This document shows, piece by piece, positions 35,163 through 42,811 of a stretch of DNA of 64,000 bases; the first letter of the stretch is position 1; the number at the start of each line of letters is the position of its first letter. A program made the position numbers and the translations under genes. The notes beneath the pieces were generated by a model. That model was not told the DNA's origin. It worked only from the letters and a program-made list of their open reading frames with translations, and made no database searches. Origin of the DNA: an uncultured Flavobacteriaceae bacterium (lineage in GTDB: Bacteria > Bacteroidota > Bacteroidia > Flavobacteriales > Flavobacteriaceae); NCBI GenBank assembly GCA_947494325.1, contig CANLUS010000006.1, forward strand, positions 62,001 to 126,000, read 5' to 3'.

Positions 35163-37352
35163 TTAGTTTTTTTGTTCTTCACCTGGTCGATATTTCGTGA
35201 GCGCTCTTTTGATGACATCTTCTTTGTAAAACGCCACATTTTTAAATTGAGCATCCGAATATGGTTGTGCCTGATCATCAAAGTGCGGAGAATTCGGATT
35301 TCCACTTTGACCTCCTGCCAACATAGATTTTGCAAAAACTTTGTCACCGAATTCTACTACCGCTACGAAACTATTACCTCGCGTACCATATATCTTCTTC
35401 GTGTTATTAGTATATCTTTCTCCATATGCTGCTAACGCTCCCCATCTACCAGAGGCAAAACCAACAGCTATACTTGGTTTATCATCATTAAAAGCTTGTT
35501 TGATATCTCCATTTAACCGTTGATATCTATTTACCTCACCCCAAGGCATTTTCCAAGTTCCAAAATCTTCTTCTAATTTTGAAATGACTTCCTTAAATAT
35601 ATCTAGACGTTCTTGTATGGGAGAGTTTTGTCCCCAATAAATCATCCGTTCCATTGGGGTAAGTCCAGCTGGATATTGACCTTTTTTGTAATATAGGGTT
35701 CCGTAATAGTGTGCCAGTGTCATTGGAATAGACGTCTTCGACGTTCTATAATCCCAGTTACGTAGTTCTTCTATAGCTTCTTTAATATCTGTTGAAGGCG
35801 TCTCGTTATATGCATCTATAAGCCCGGGAATTAATGCTTCAAATGCGGGTAAATAAGAGTCGTGTGCCAGTTCAATTAAACTTTCCAATGTAATTCCTTT
35901 TGCATCGGTTAATAAATTGATCGCATGTATACCACGAAAATTCTCTCGATCAATCGACATATAAGTAGGATAGTTCTTTTTTTGTGGACTAAATTCCAAT
36001 GCTGAAGTATATGGTGTAGAATTACAATTTTGTAGCCATCCATTTTCAGGATTTAATAACATTATGTTTTCATCAACGCTATGCAAACCTTGCCAATCAG
36101 TTTTTGGATTACTACCGTCAACGGGTTTTCTATAGTTATAAGTTGTATCTCTTTTCGGAACAAAATTTCCATGAAAATAAGCAATGTTGCCTTCTGCATC
36201 TGCATAAACTGTATTGTTTGAGGAGTTGGTTCTAATATCCATCATTTCTCTAAATCCTTTATAACCCGTCTGTTTTGTTCTAATATACGATTGCTCCAAT
36301 GCCTTTACAGGTTCCCACATCATAGCTGTTGAAGTCCATTGATCATTAATCATATGCGTGATGGGCCCGTGATGCGTATGATACATGGGAAATGTTTTCT
36401 CTTTGATGGTATTTCCTTCTTTATATTTCAACACTACTTCAGAAGTGTCAACGGGTCTTAATTGTTCTCCATATTTATAGAGAAGTTTTCCGTCTATTTT
36501 GACTATAGTTTCTTTAAATTCATCAATAACATCGGTATATGTTGAGGTATGCATCCAGCCGGTTTTCTCATTAAAACCTTGATAAACAAAAAACTGCCCC
36601 CAGGTAACTGCTCCATAGGCGTTAAGACCTTCGTCACTTACCACATGTACTTCACCTCTAAAGTAAAAGGAAGTATGCGGATTAATTAAGAGTAAGGGAT
36701 TTCCAGATTTTGTTAATTTTCCAGCAATGGCAATACCATTCGAACCCTGAGGTTCTGCTAACTCTTTCTTTTGTTGAATCTCTAATTTTTCCATTTCTGG
36801 AATTTCCATACCGCTTTCGTAAAAAGCTTTGATCTTTCGAGTTGCAATTCGTTCAATATCACCACCAATAGACCCTTCACTAAAGTACATAGGCATCCAT
36901 GGTTCGAAACGAGTCAATAATTTAGGTTGTACTTCTGGATGTTTTGAAAGGTAATAATTGATACCATCTGCAAAAGCCACGCATAATTTTTGCAACCATT
37001 TTGGACTTTTTTCAAAATTCGCTTCGGCCTCAGCTTGTGTCATAAATAGTTTGGCTCTTAAGTCGCTATAGAGTGCATTTTCACCTTCCACCTCGGCTAA
37101 TCTACCAGTAGCCCAAATATAATTTTGTTCTACACGATTAAAATCATCTTCGCACTGCGCATATAACAGGCCGAATACGGCATCAGCATCCGATTTTCCA
37201 TAAATATGAGGAACACCAAAATCATCTCTAATAATTTCAGTATTAGAAACATGTTGTGCCCAGCGTTCGGCTTCGGTAAGTGTGTCAGTTGTCGTTTCTT
37301 TTTTTGTACAGCTACAAAGTAGCATGAGTAGGAGGAGGCCTATTCTGTTCAT
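35163..37352 (-). CDS. Penicillin acylase-family lipoprotein
   Basis: A 729-residue N-terminal-nucleophile hydrolase. The first 15 residues end in lipobox LCSC (Cys15), so the protein is membrane-anchored. The A-chain region (about 30-200) contains HVSNTEIIRDDFGVPHIYGK. Self-cleavage is expected before Ser204 in QGSNGIAI, exposing the catalytic Ser. B-chain marks are NPHTSFYFRGEVHV and NNTVYADAEGNIAYFHGN, and RGNSFVAVVEF near the end. The family hydrolyses amide bonds, including acyl-homoserine lactones, beta-lactams and glutaryl compounds; the true substrate is unknown. Length is typical. Confidence 0.92.
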   Translation of the reverse strand: MNRIGLLLLMLLCSCTKKETTTDTLTEAERWAQHVSNTEIIRDDFGVPHIYGKSDADAVFGLLYAQCEDDFNRVEQNYIWATGRLAEVEGENALYSDLRAKLFMTQAEAEANFEKSPKWLQKLCVAFADGINYYLSKHPEVQPKLLTRFEPWMPMYFSEGSIGGDIERIATRKIKAFYESGMEIPEMEKLEIQQKKELAEPQGSNGIAIAGKLTKSGNPLLLINPHTSFYFRGEVHVVSDEGLNAYGAVTWGQFFVYQGFNEKTGWMHTSTYTDVIDEFKETIVKIDGKLLYKYGEQLRPVDTSEVVLKYKEGNTIKEKTFPMYHTHHGPITHMINDQWTSTAMMWEPVKALEQSYIRTKQTGYKGFREMMDIRTNSSNNTVYADAEGNIAYFHGNFVPKRDTTYNYRKPVDGSNPKTDWQGLHSVDENIMLLNPENGWLQNCNSTPYTSALEFSPQKKNYPTYMSIDRENFRGIHAINLLTDAKGITLESLIELAHDSYLPAFEALIPGLIDAYNETPSTDIKEAIEELRNWDYRTSKTSIPMTLAHYYGTLYYKKGQYPAGLTPMERMIYWGQNSPIQERLDIFKEVISKLEEDFGTWKMPWGEVNRYQRLNGDIKQAFNDDKPSIAVGFASGRWGALAAYGERYTNNTKKIYGTRGNSFVAVVEFGDKVFAKSMLAGGQSGNPNSPHFDDQAQPYSDAQFKNVAFYKEDVIKRALTKYRPGEEQKN

Positions 37353-37711
37353 ATAAGAGTATATTAAAAATTCATAGAAAGATGCTCGTACTCGAATACA
37401 TCGATATATAATGAACGAAGTTCGGCTTTTTAATTTAAAAAGTCAATATATCTGTTTCATAACCGATTTAACAATTTTAATAGGACTTTCAAATTTTATA
37501 ATAAGTCTAGGTCAAGAAAAGTTTTGAAGTAAAAAAACACCTTGTCAAAAAATGACAAGGTGTTTCGTTCGTTCATAAAATAACCAACTTAATGAACACG
37601 TAGATTTAGATGTATCTACTGGTTAAATACTACTTATGTCTATTCAAATCACGATGCGTAATTTTGTAATCAATTAGTCGTATAGATACAATAAGTATAT
37701 TCATTTTGTCA
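37353..37711. other. Intergenic stretch of 359 bases
   Basis: The longest spacer in the window. It holds one strong terminator (37531-37565, minus) for the HExxH gene and the upstream region of the acylase gene. I see no open frame of note, tRNA or repeat in the rest, and no exact TAnnTTTG element before the acylase start. Confidence 0.7.
37531..37565 (-). terminator. Terminator after the HExxH protein gene
   Basis: AACACCTTGTCA, short A-rich loop, TGACAAGGTGTT. On the minus strand the hairpin is followed by seven T (the A-run at 37531-37537). It lies about 145 bases past the stop at 37712. Confidence 0.8.
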
Positions 37712-38197
37712 TTAAACAATAACCATAACATCGCTTGTGATAGCCATTTTTGATTTGGTTTGTTTCATTAACAAGTTCATCCAAAAGTTTACTTCCTCTT
37801 CGCTCCATGATGGAAAACGAATATGCAGTAGTTCATGAATGATATCGTCTTCATGCAATGGTCTCGTGTGAAAAATGGTGCCTTTTCTTTTTTCAAACTG
37901 TATAGAAATACCCACGAATTCATGTCCTGGTGTATTTCCGTCTAAGGCGTCTACAACTTGCATTGAAGAAATAGATTCACATGAGATATTCCAATCTGTA
38001 AGTTCAAACAACGTTTTCCAGTGCTCAATTAATTTAGAATACTGAAATAAATGCTTGCTTATTTGTGAATGTTTATTTGAGTTTATTGGCTTGTTCTTTT
38101 GATAAAACTCTCCAACATTCGTGGCTGCCGCTTTGTGACGGGGTAACTGCAAAATATCTGTTGTTTTTTTCTCTGATATCATAATTGTCTGATTCAA
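37712..38197 (-). CDS. Protein with HExxH zinc-binding motif, N-terminus uncertain
   Basis: A 161-codon frame. The C-terminal half has a clear zincin motif IIHELLHIRFPSWSEEEVN (HELLH followed by a conserved-looking PSWSEEEV) after FHTRPLHEDD, suggesting a small zinc metallopeptidase-like protein or inactive relative. No signal peptide. The first 41 codons overlap a 56-codon frame (38073-38243) that reads more like real protein, and the only start codons in frame before residue 63 (ATG at residues 1 and 6, TTG at residue 16) lie in that overlap. So the true start is open: overlap, reinitiation, or a frameshift joining both frames. Family not recognised by name. Confidence 0.6.
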   Translation of the reverse strand: MNQTIMISEKKTTDILQLPRHKAAATNVGEFYQKNKPINSNKHSQISKHLFQYSKLIEHWKTLFELTDWNISCESISSMQVVDALDGNTPGHEFVGISIQFEKRKGTIFHTRPLHEDDIIHELLHIRFPSWSEEEVNFWMNLLMKQTKSKMAITSDVMVIV

Positions 38198-38243
38198 ATT
38201 TAGATTTGCTTTTTACATCGTAAAAACTTAATTTTTCTTTCAT
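38073..38243 (-). CDS. 56-residue small protein overlapping the HExxH gene in another frame
   Basis: ATG at 38243-38241, stop TAA at 38075-38073. The peptide starts MKEKLSFYDVKSKSKFES and has RYFAVTPSQSGSHECWRVLS in the second half: balanced charge, several aromatics, a Cys and a Trp, the look of a compact folded domain rather than a chance frame. It shares 125 bases with the start of the HExxH frame, shifted by one base. A +1 shift near its stop would fuse both into about 175 residues. No named family is recalled. Its role may be tied to the HExxH protein. Confidence 0.55.
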   Translation of the reverse strand: MKEKLSFYDVKSKSKFESDNYDIREKNNRYFAVTPSQSGSHECWRVLSKEQANKLK

Positions 38244-38411
38244 GGTTTTGAAATTTATGGTCGAATAAAAATTTTTTTAATAGTATCGACCTGGTTAATA
38301 AATATTAATGGATAATCTTACTTATATAGCATTATGATGCATGATGGCATAATAATGTATACGCAAGTTTGATATTGAAAAATGGAATGTATCTATATGA
38401 GCAAAATATCC

Positions 38412-38804
38412 TTAGATAGTAGGAGGTGCTCTACCTAGAATAGGTTCATCCCTATTGGAATGGACGATTAAAAGTGTTTGACTTTCAACTAACTCATTAT
38501 GCGGTGTTATGAGAACAATCTCATATTCATTAAATGCTAATAATTGTCTTCTTGAATTGATGTATTCACAAAAGTCACAATCTTCTGTACTTTTAGAAAA
38601 ATGGCGCTCATGTTCACAATGATTCTCTTGAAACTCACTATGATAAACTGAGAGGTGGCATGCATTTTTTTCTAATTCAGTATTGATTTCACAAGAATGA
38701 GATTCTTCCTTGTGGTTATGAGAGAAAGCACTTGACGGAAGCAATGTCATTGATAAACAAAGCAACAGAAAATATGCGATAAGTTGTTTATTACGCTTCC
38801 TCAT
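38412..38804 (-). CDS. Small His/Cys-rich exported protein ending in RAPP
   Basis: A 130-residue protein with an N-terminal signal peptide (hydrophobic to about residue 28). The mature start is dense in His and Cys: SHNHKEESHSCEIN, NACHLSVYHSEFQENHCEHE, then TEDCDFCEYINSR; 11 His and 5 Cys fall within about 65 residues. The C-terminus is GRAPPTI. The pattern (export signal, His/Cys cluster, RAPP end) is shared with the 108-residue protein at 42049-42372 and resembles DUF2946-type metal-linked proteins. Metal binding in the periplasm is the likely role. It lies after the terminator of the lipoprotein/receptor unit, so it has its own promoter. Confidence 0.72.
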   Translation of the reverse strand: MRKRNKQLIAYFLLLCLSMTLLPSSAFSHNHKEESHSCEINTELEKNACHLSVYHSEFQENHCEHERHFSKSTEDCDFCEYINSRRQLLAFNEYEIVLITPHNELVESQTLLIVHSNRDEPILGRAPPTI

Positions 38805-38891
38805 TATGTAAATATAACTTAGTTTAGGCAGAATACAATGGATATCTACAATTAATCCATCTTAAAAATGTACAATTTTCTCATAAAAAAT

Positions 38892-38928
38892 AAAAACACC
38901 TCTTAATTATAAAATAAGAGGTGTTTTT
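38892..38928. terminator. Bidirectional terminator after the receptor-lipoprotein unit
   Basis: AAAAACACCTCTTA, 9-base loop, TAAGAGGTGTTTTT: a long perfect stem with A/T flanks that can act on both strands. It closes the minus-strand unit ending at 39030 and separates it from the 130-residue protein gene. Confidence 0.85.
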
Positions 38929-39029
38929 ATGAATTAACGATATAAAAATGAAAGTCAGACTGACTTTCGAATGTTCGTCGTTTGGTATCAATTGTAGATT
39001 TTTACACCTTACTTCTTCTTATTGAACAA

Positions 39030-39584
39030 TTAATTAATATCAATGTTAAAAGTTGCATCAATATCTGTTTCTCCATCAGCGTCGGCTAACGAACCATCAT
39101 TTGGTTTTTTTGGTTCATGACGTAATGTAAAAGTAAGTGTTCCAGAACTTGCCGCTCCTGTAGTCAATGTAAATTCAGTTCCCAGAGGATTGCTATTTCC
39201 ATCGAAATTAGTATAAGCAGTTGTTACATCTAGTCCACCAGTAATGGTATAAAAGAACTGATGCTCATCACTTAATTCTTCAACTTCTTCAGTAATATCT
39301 TCTGCCGGATTTTCTGTCTCATTAAGAAGTTCAATTGATCCATTATATGTTACTCCTGCAGCCAAATCACCAGAAACAGTAAGCACTGGAGCATTAGGTC
39401 CATCGCCATCTAAGTCTTGACTCTTTAAAGTAATGTCAGTTCCACCGCCATTAGGGCTTAGGGTAATCGTCATAGTCGTAATTACTTCTTCTTCTAGAAC
39501 TGGGTCTGGAGTGTCATCACTCGAACAAGCAGATAATACTATAAGTGATAAGATAAACAGACTTGATAATTTTATTTTTTTCAT
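39030..39584 (-). CDS. Lipoprotein paired with a TonB-dependent receptor
   Basis: A 184-residue lipoprotein: signal peptide and lipobox LSAC (Cys20) followed by an acidic linker. The mature part is a beta-rich domain: MTITLSPNGGGTDITLKSQD, NGSIELLNETENPAEDITEE, HQFFYTI and LTFTLRHEPKKP. This protein type recurs in flavobacteria next to TonB-dependent receptors; some databases give it a name based on periplasmic-binding folds, which I cannot confirm. It starts 30 bases after the receptor gene and is probably a surface or periplasmic partner that hands over the substrate. Acidic and His residues (HQFF, RHEP) could contact metal. Function inferred from context only. Confidence 0.78.
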   Translation of the reverse strand: MKKIKLSSLFILSLIVLSACSSDDTPDPVLEEEVITTMTITLSPNGGGTDITLKSQDLDGDGPNAPVLTVSGDLAAGVTYNGSIELLNETENPAEDITEEVEELSDEHQFFYTITGGLDVTTAYTNFDGNSNPLGTEFTLTTGAASSGTLTFTLRHEPKKPNDGSLADADGETDIDATFNIDIN

Positions 39585-39614
39585 AATTTTTATTTTAATA
39601 TTAATAATATAATT

Positions 39615-42011
39615 TTAATAATTCAATTTAAGTGATACTAAAAAATTTCTCCCTAAATCATCTGCATAATATCGAAGACGATTTAGATAACTTCTATAGT
39701 CGGTATCTAATATGTTATTGATACCAACGCCTATGGTTAATATTGAAGTTTGACTCATATTTAAGTCGAAACTCGAATTAAAATTTAAAAGATGATATGC
39801 ATTAGGCGGAGTGCTAACATCTACAATTTCGGAACTGCCAAGTTGTGGAATAAAAACTTCAAAATTATTATTTGGAAATTCGTTCTGACGGAAAACATAT
39901 TGACTTTGCAGTGCTAATCGCACATTCTTTAATTTCTCATTTTTATAAACCAATTCATTTTTTGTTTCTACTGGAGGCATATTAATAAGAGGTTTATCGG
40001 TACTACGATCATAACCCTTTACCATTGAAAATTGATGCGTAAAACCAAGATTATTGGTGAAATCATACGATGCATCAAAATCGAAACCTACTAATAACGC
40101 ATCTGTTTGACGATATTCCCAAACCTGAAAATTCCCTCGAATTGTTTGTTGAACTTCGGTTGGTTCGATCAAGTTAAAATCATTGATATAATTTACAAAA
40201 GGACTAATATTAAAATTAAAATTTGACTTTTCCTTTTTAAACGTTAATGCAAACTTATGCCCAACTTCAGATTTGAATCTTAGGTCACCTATTTCTATCC
40301 TTGATGCCGAATGATGCAATCCTTCACTAAATAGTTCAGACGGATTTGGTGCTCTTGAAGCCAATGAATAATTAATTAACAAATCGTAACTATTGTTTAA
40401 AGTATAACTCAAACCAATGGTAGCTGAAGCGTTATTATAATTTAGTTTTGGATTCGTTAAAATTTGATTCTCCAATTCTTCAACAACAATATCTTGAAAA
40501 AGTTCATCATAATTCCTTGCTTCCCAAAGTGATGTTCGATAAAATTTAAACGCATCTAAATGCACATAATCGAATCGTCCACCAAATTCTAAAGTGAACT
40601 CATTATTGATCTCATAATCAAGAATTCCATAGGCAGCTATGTCATATCTTTTATAATCTGGAATTAACCGTCTTACTCCAGTATTCGGATTTGCCGTATT
40701 ATCTTGAAATCTACCTAAAAGACCTGATTTTAAACTAAGTTTATCCGATAAATTGGATTCCAAATCTAGGGCTAATGAATGTGTCAATAATTCTAGATCT
40801 AAAGATGCTTTATCTCGATCATCACCTCTTCGAATATCAAACTCAAGCCTTTTGTTGATTTGAAAGTCATACTGTAAGCTTAACTTTCCAAAGCCATCAA
40901 ATAACTTAGAAGCCTTTATTCTAGCAAGATGGTGTGTCACATCTTGTTTAGGGGCGTTGATATCATAAGTAAAAGGATTTATAATTAGAGGCACATCACT
41001 ACTGATTGCATTTACTTGATCTTGTGCACCTCCCAAATGAGAAGCTCTAAGAATGCCAATTTCATTTTTAAACAAAGAATAGTAGCCTTCTAATGTATAA
41101 TTGAACTTATTAAGAGCAATTTGAACAGAAGCGTTTCTTTCGAACAAACCAGTATTGCTTAATATATAATCAGGAGTTTCAAAGTCTCCAAAACGTTTTA
41201 AAGTTCCTTGAATAGCAAAAGACAAACCTTCTTTTGTACTCTTAGTCAATCTTGTCGTAATGGTTCCACCTTGACCATTCGATAGACCTGATAAGATGGT
41301 CTTTCCAAAAATTGTGTCCTTTACAGGCGCTTTCGCTGATTCAGCAATAATTACACCTCCAATGGCATCACCTCCATATTGTAAGGCTCCTGCACCTTTA
41401 ATTAGCGTTATATTGTCAGCTACGTTAATATCAATATTTGGCGCATGCTCCGCTCCCCATTCTTGATCCTGCATCCGAACGCCATTGTTCACAACAACAA
41501 CTCGGCTACTGTGCAACCCATTAATCAATGGTTTTAGAATTGCATTGCCAGTACTTAATGATGAAACACCGCTAATCTTGCTCAAAGCATCTCCCAAGTT
41601 TCCGCTACTCAAACGCTCAATTTCTGCTCGAGATATTGTAGCGTTATTCATTGTTTTACTTTTTTCATCGAACGCTTTGCCAGTTACAGTAATTTCATTA
41701 AACTCTTCTAAGTGATGTTCTAGTTTAAAATTTCTCGTTGAATTTCCTTTAACTTTTACTGAGAATATTTTGGTAGAACAACTCGGATGAGCCACTTGAA
41801 TACTATAGGACCTATCACACAAACCTTTAAGGATGAATTTTCCTTCACTATCAGTTTCAGCACTAATGTTTGTGCCAGCCACTAATAAAAGTGCTTCTGA
41901 TAAAGGCTTTCCATCATGAAGATCTGAGACTTTTCCAGACATAATAAAGGTGCAATCTTGTGAATAAGATAGCATACTACTTGTAAGTAGTAGAATTAAT
42001 ACAATGCGCAT
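39615..42011 (-). CDS. TonB-dependent receptor with Cys/His-bearing N-terminal domain
   Basis: A 798-residue outer-membrane receptor. After a signal peptide (about 1-18) comes a carboxypeptidase-regulatory-like domain (about 20-105) carrying Cys20, Cys65, His75, Cys78 and the pair His99-His100 (AHPSCS, KLEHHLEE). The plug follows (about 120-230: SGNLGDALSKISGVSSLSTG, VRMQDQEWGAEHAPNID, GAGALQYGGDAIGG) and then the 22-strand barrel to the C-terminal aromatic residue (LKLNY). Energised by TonB-ExbBD it would import a scarce ligand. With His/Cys-rich neighbours the ligand is plausibly a transition metal such as zinc or copper, or a metal complex; this is inference. It sits between a small His/Cys-rich protein and the lipoprotein in one unit. 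Confidence 0.9.
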   Translation of the reverse strand: MRIVLILLLTSSMLSYSQDCTFIMSGKVSDLHDGKPLSEALLLVAGTNISAETDSEGKFILKGLCDRSYSIQVAHPSCSTKIFSVKVKGNSTRNFKLEHHLEEFNEITVTGKAFDEKSKTMNNATISRAEIERLSSGNLGDALSKISGVSSLSTGNAILKPLINGLHSSRVVVVNNGVRMQDQEWGAEHAPNIDINVADNITLIKGAGALQYGGDAIGGVIIAESAKAPVKDTIFGKTILSGLSNGQGGTITTRLTKSTKEGLSFAIQGTLKRFGDFETPDYILSNTGLFERNASVQIALNKFNYTLEGYYSLFKNEIGILRASHLGGAQDQVNAISSDVPLIINPFTYDINAPKQDVTHHLARIKASKLFDGFGKLSLQYDFQINKRLEFDIRRGDDRDKASLDLELLTHSLALDLESNLSDKLSLKSGLLGRFQDNTANPNTGVRRLIPDYKRYDIAAYGILDYEINNEFTLEFGGRFDYVHLDAFKFYRTSLWEARNYDELFQDIVVEELENQILTNPKLNYNNASATIGLSYTLNNSYDLLINYSLASRAPNPSELFSEGLHHSASRIEIGDLRFKSEVGHKFALTFKKEKSNFNFNISPFVNYINDFNLIEPTEVQQTIRGNFQVWEYRQTDALLVGFDFDASYDFTNNLGFTHQFSMVKGYDRSTDKPLINMPPVETKNELVYKNEKLKNVRLALQSQYVFRQNEFPNNNFEVFIPQLGSSEIVDVSTPPNAYHLLNFNSSFDLNMSQTSILTIGVGINNILDTDYRSYLNRLRYYADDLGRNFLVSLKLNY

Positions 42012-42048
42012 TTGTGCTTTTTAAGTTCGAATTTTCCTTTTACGTTGA

Positions 42049-42372
42049 TTAAGAAAAAATCGGGGGCGCTCTCGAAGATTTAAGTTTGAAAAAACCCAAA
42101 GAATTTACTTGGGTGGTCGTACTAATACGATCGAAATATATCGGAACAACAATGGCTTCTTCGAAAATATCAATTAACAGTGCACTATTGTTCACAGTAG
42201 TATGAAAAATACTACAATCATCGTTTTGTTGATGTATATGCTTTACATTCTTGGCAGTACAGGTAACGTGCTCATGATTTTCAAGTGCATGTATTACTTG
42301 AACTGTTGAAGGAAACAGCACTATTAGAGCGAATAGTATCGCAAAAACTCTATGTCGGTTTTGATTTTCCAA
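42049..42372 (-). CDS. Small His/Cys-rich exported protein with TTG start, ending in RAPP
   Basis: A 108-residue protein read from the TTG at 42372, giving ENQNRHRVFAILFALIVLF, a good signal peptide. The frame is open further up, to a TTG at 42408, but that codon lies inside a -7 promoter element (42406-42413), so the inner TTG is preferred. The mature start is His/Cys-rich: HALENHEHVTC, VKHIHQQNDDCSIFH; the C-terminus is SRAPPIFS. It shares this plan with the protein at 38412-38804. It is the first gene of the unit with the TonB receptor (37-base gap) and lipoprotein. A metal chaperone or sensor role in the periplasm is inferred. Confidence 0.68.
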   Translation of the reverse strand: MENQNRHRVFAILFALIVLFPSTVQVIHALENHEHVTCTAKNVKHIHQQNDDCSIFHTTVNNSALLIDIFEEAIVVPIYFDRISTTTQVNSLGFFKLKSSRAPPIFS

Positions 42373-42405
42373 GTGTGCGCAAGGTAATGTATAATTGTAA
42401 CTTAT

Positions 42406-42413
42406 CAAAGTTA
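42406..42413 (-). promoter_or_regulatory. -7 promoter element (TAACTTTG) for the receptor unit
   Basis: Exact TAnnTTTG match reading leftward, about 33 bases before the TTG start at 42372. No TTG at the -33 position. It decides the start of the small His/Cys-rich gene. Confidence 0.5.
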
Positions 42414-42436
42414 AAAAAAACTTAAAGCTTCTACTC

Positions 42437-42811
42437 TTATTCAGATAATTTTACAGCTTTTCCTTGTTGTTTAAAATTCGAATCCTTGTAGTATGCTTTG
42501 AAGGTATACGTACGATCTTTTACACCTGTTATTTTTACGTAAAAAGGTAAACTGTCTAATCCTTTTTTTGGATTTACCTTTAAAAGTTCATATTCGAAAT
42601 TTGATTTCCACCTAATGGCGAATGTATCTCGAACATTGTTGTAGATTTCTATTTGAATAGAGTCATTTCTGATCGCCGTTGATATTTCGTCAGAATCATC
42701 AAGATAGGTTTTATAAGTACCAGTGCGAAACTCTAACACATCCGAGGTCTTACTATTGCAAGCAAAACATAGGAGAACTAAGATGAGGTAAAAAGTAGTT
42801 TTCCTTAACAT
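42437..42811 (-). CDS. Small lipoprotein translationally coupled to purB
   Basis: A 124-residue protein with signal peptide and lipobox CFAC (Cys18). The mature part, FRTGTYKTYLDDSDEIS to TYTFKAYYKDSNFKQQGKA, is a small beta-rich domain of a type seen as a lipoprotein in flavobacteria. Function unknown. Its ATG overlaps the purB stop (TAATG), so translation is coupled to purB although the products have no obvious link. Confidence 0.72.
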   Translation of the reverse strand: MLRKTTFYLILVLLCFACNSKTSDVLEFRTGTYKTYLDDSDEISTAIRNDSIQIEIYNNVRDTFAIRWKSNFEYELLKVNPKKGLDSLPFYVKITGVKDRTYTFKAYYKDSNFKQQGKAVKLSE

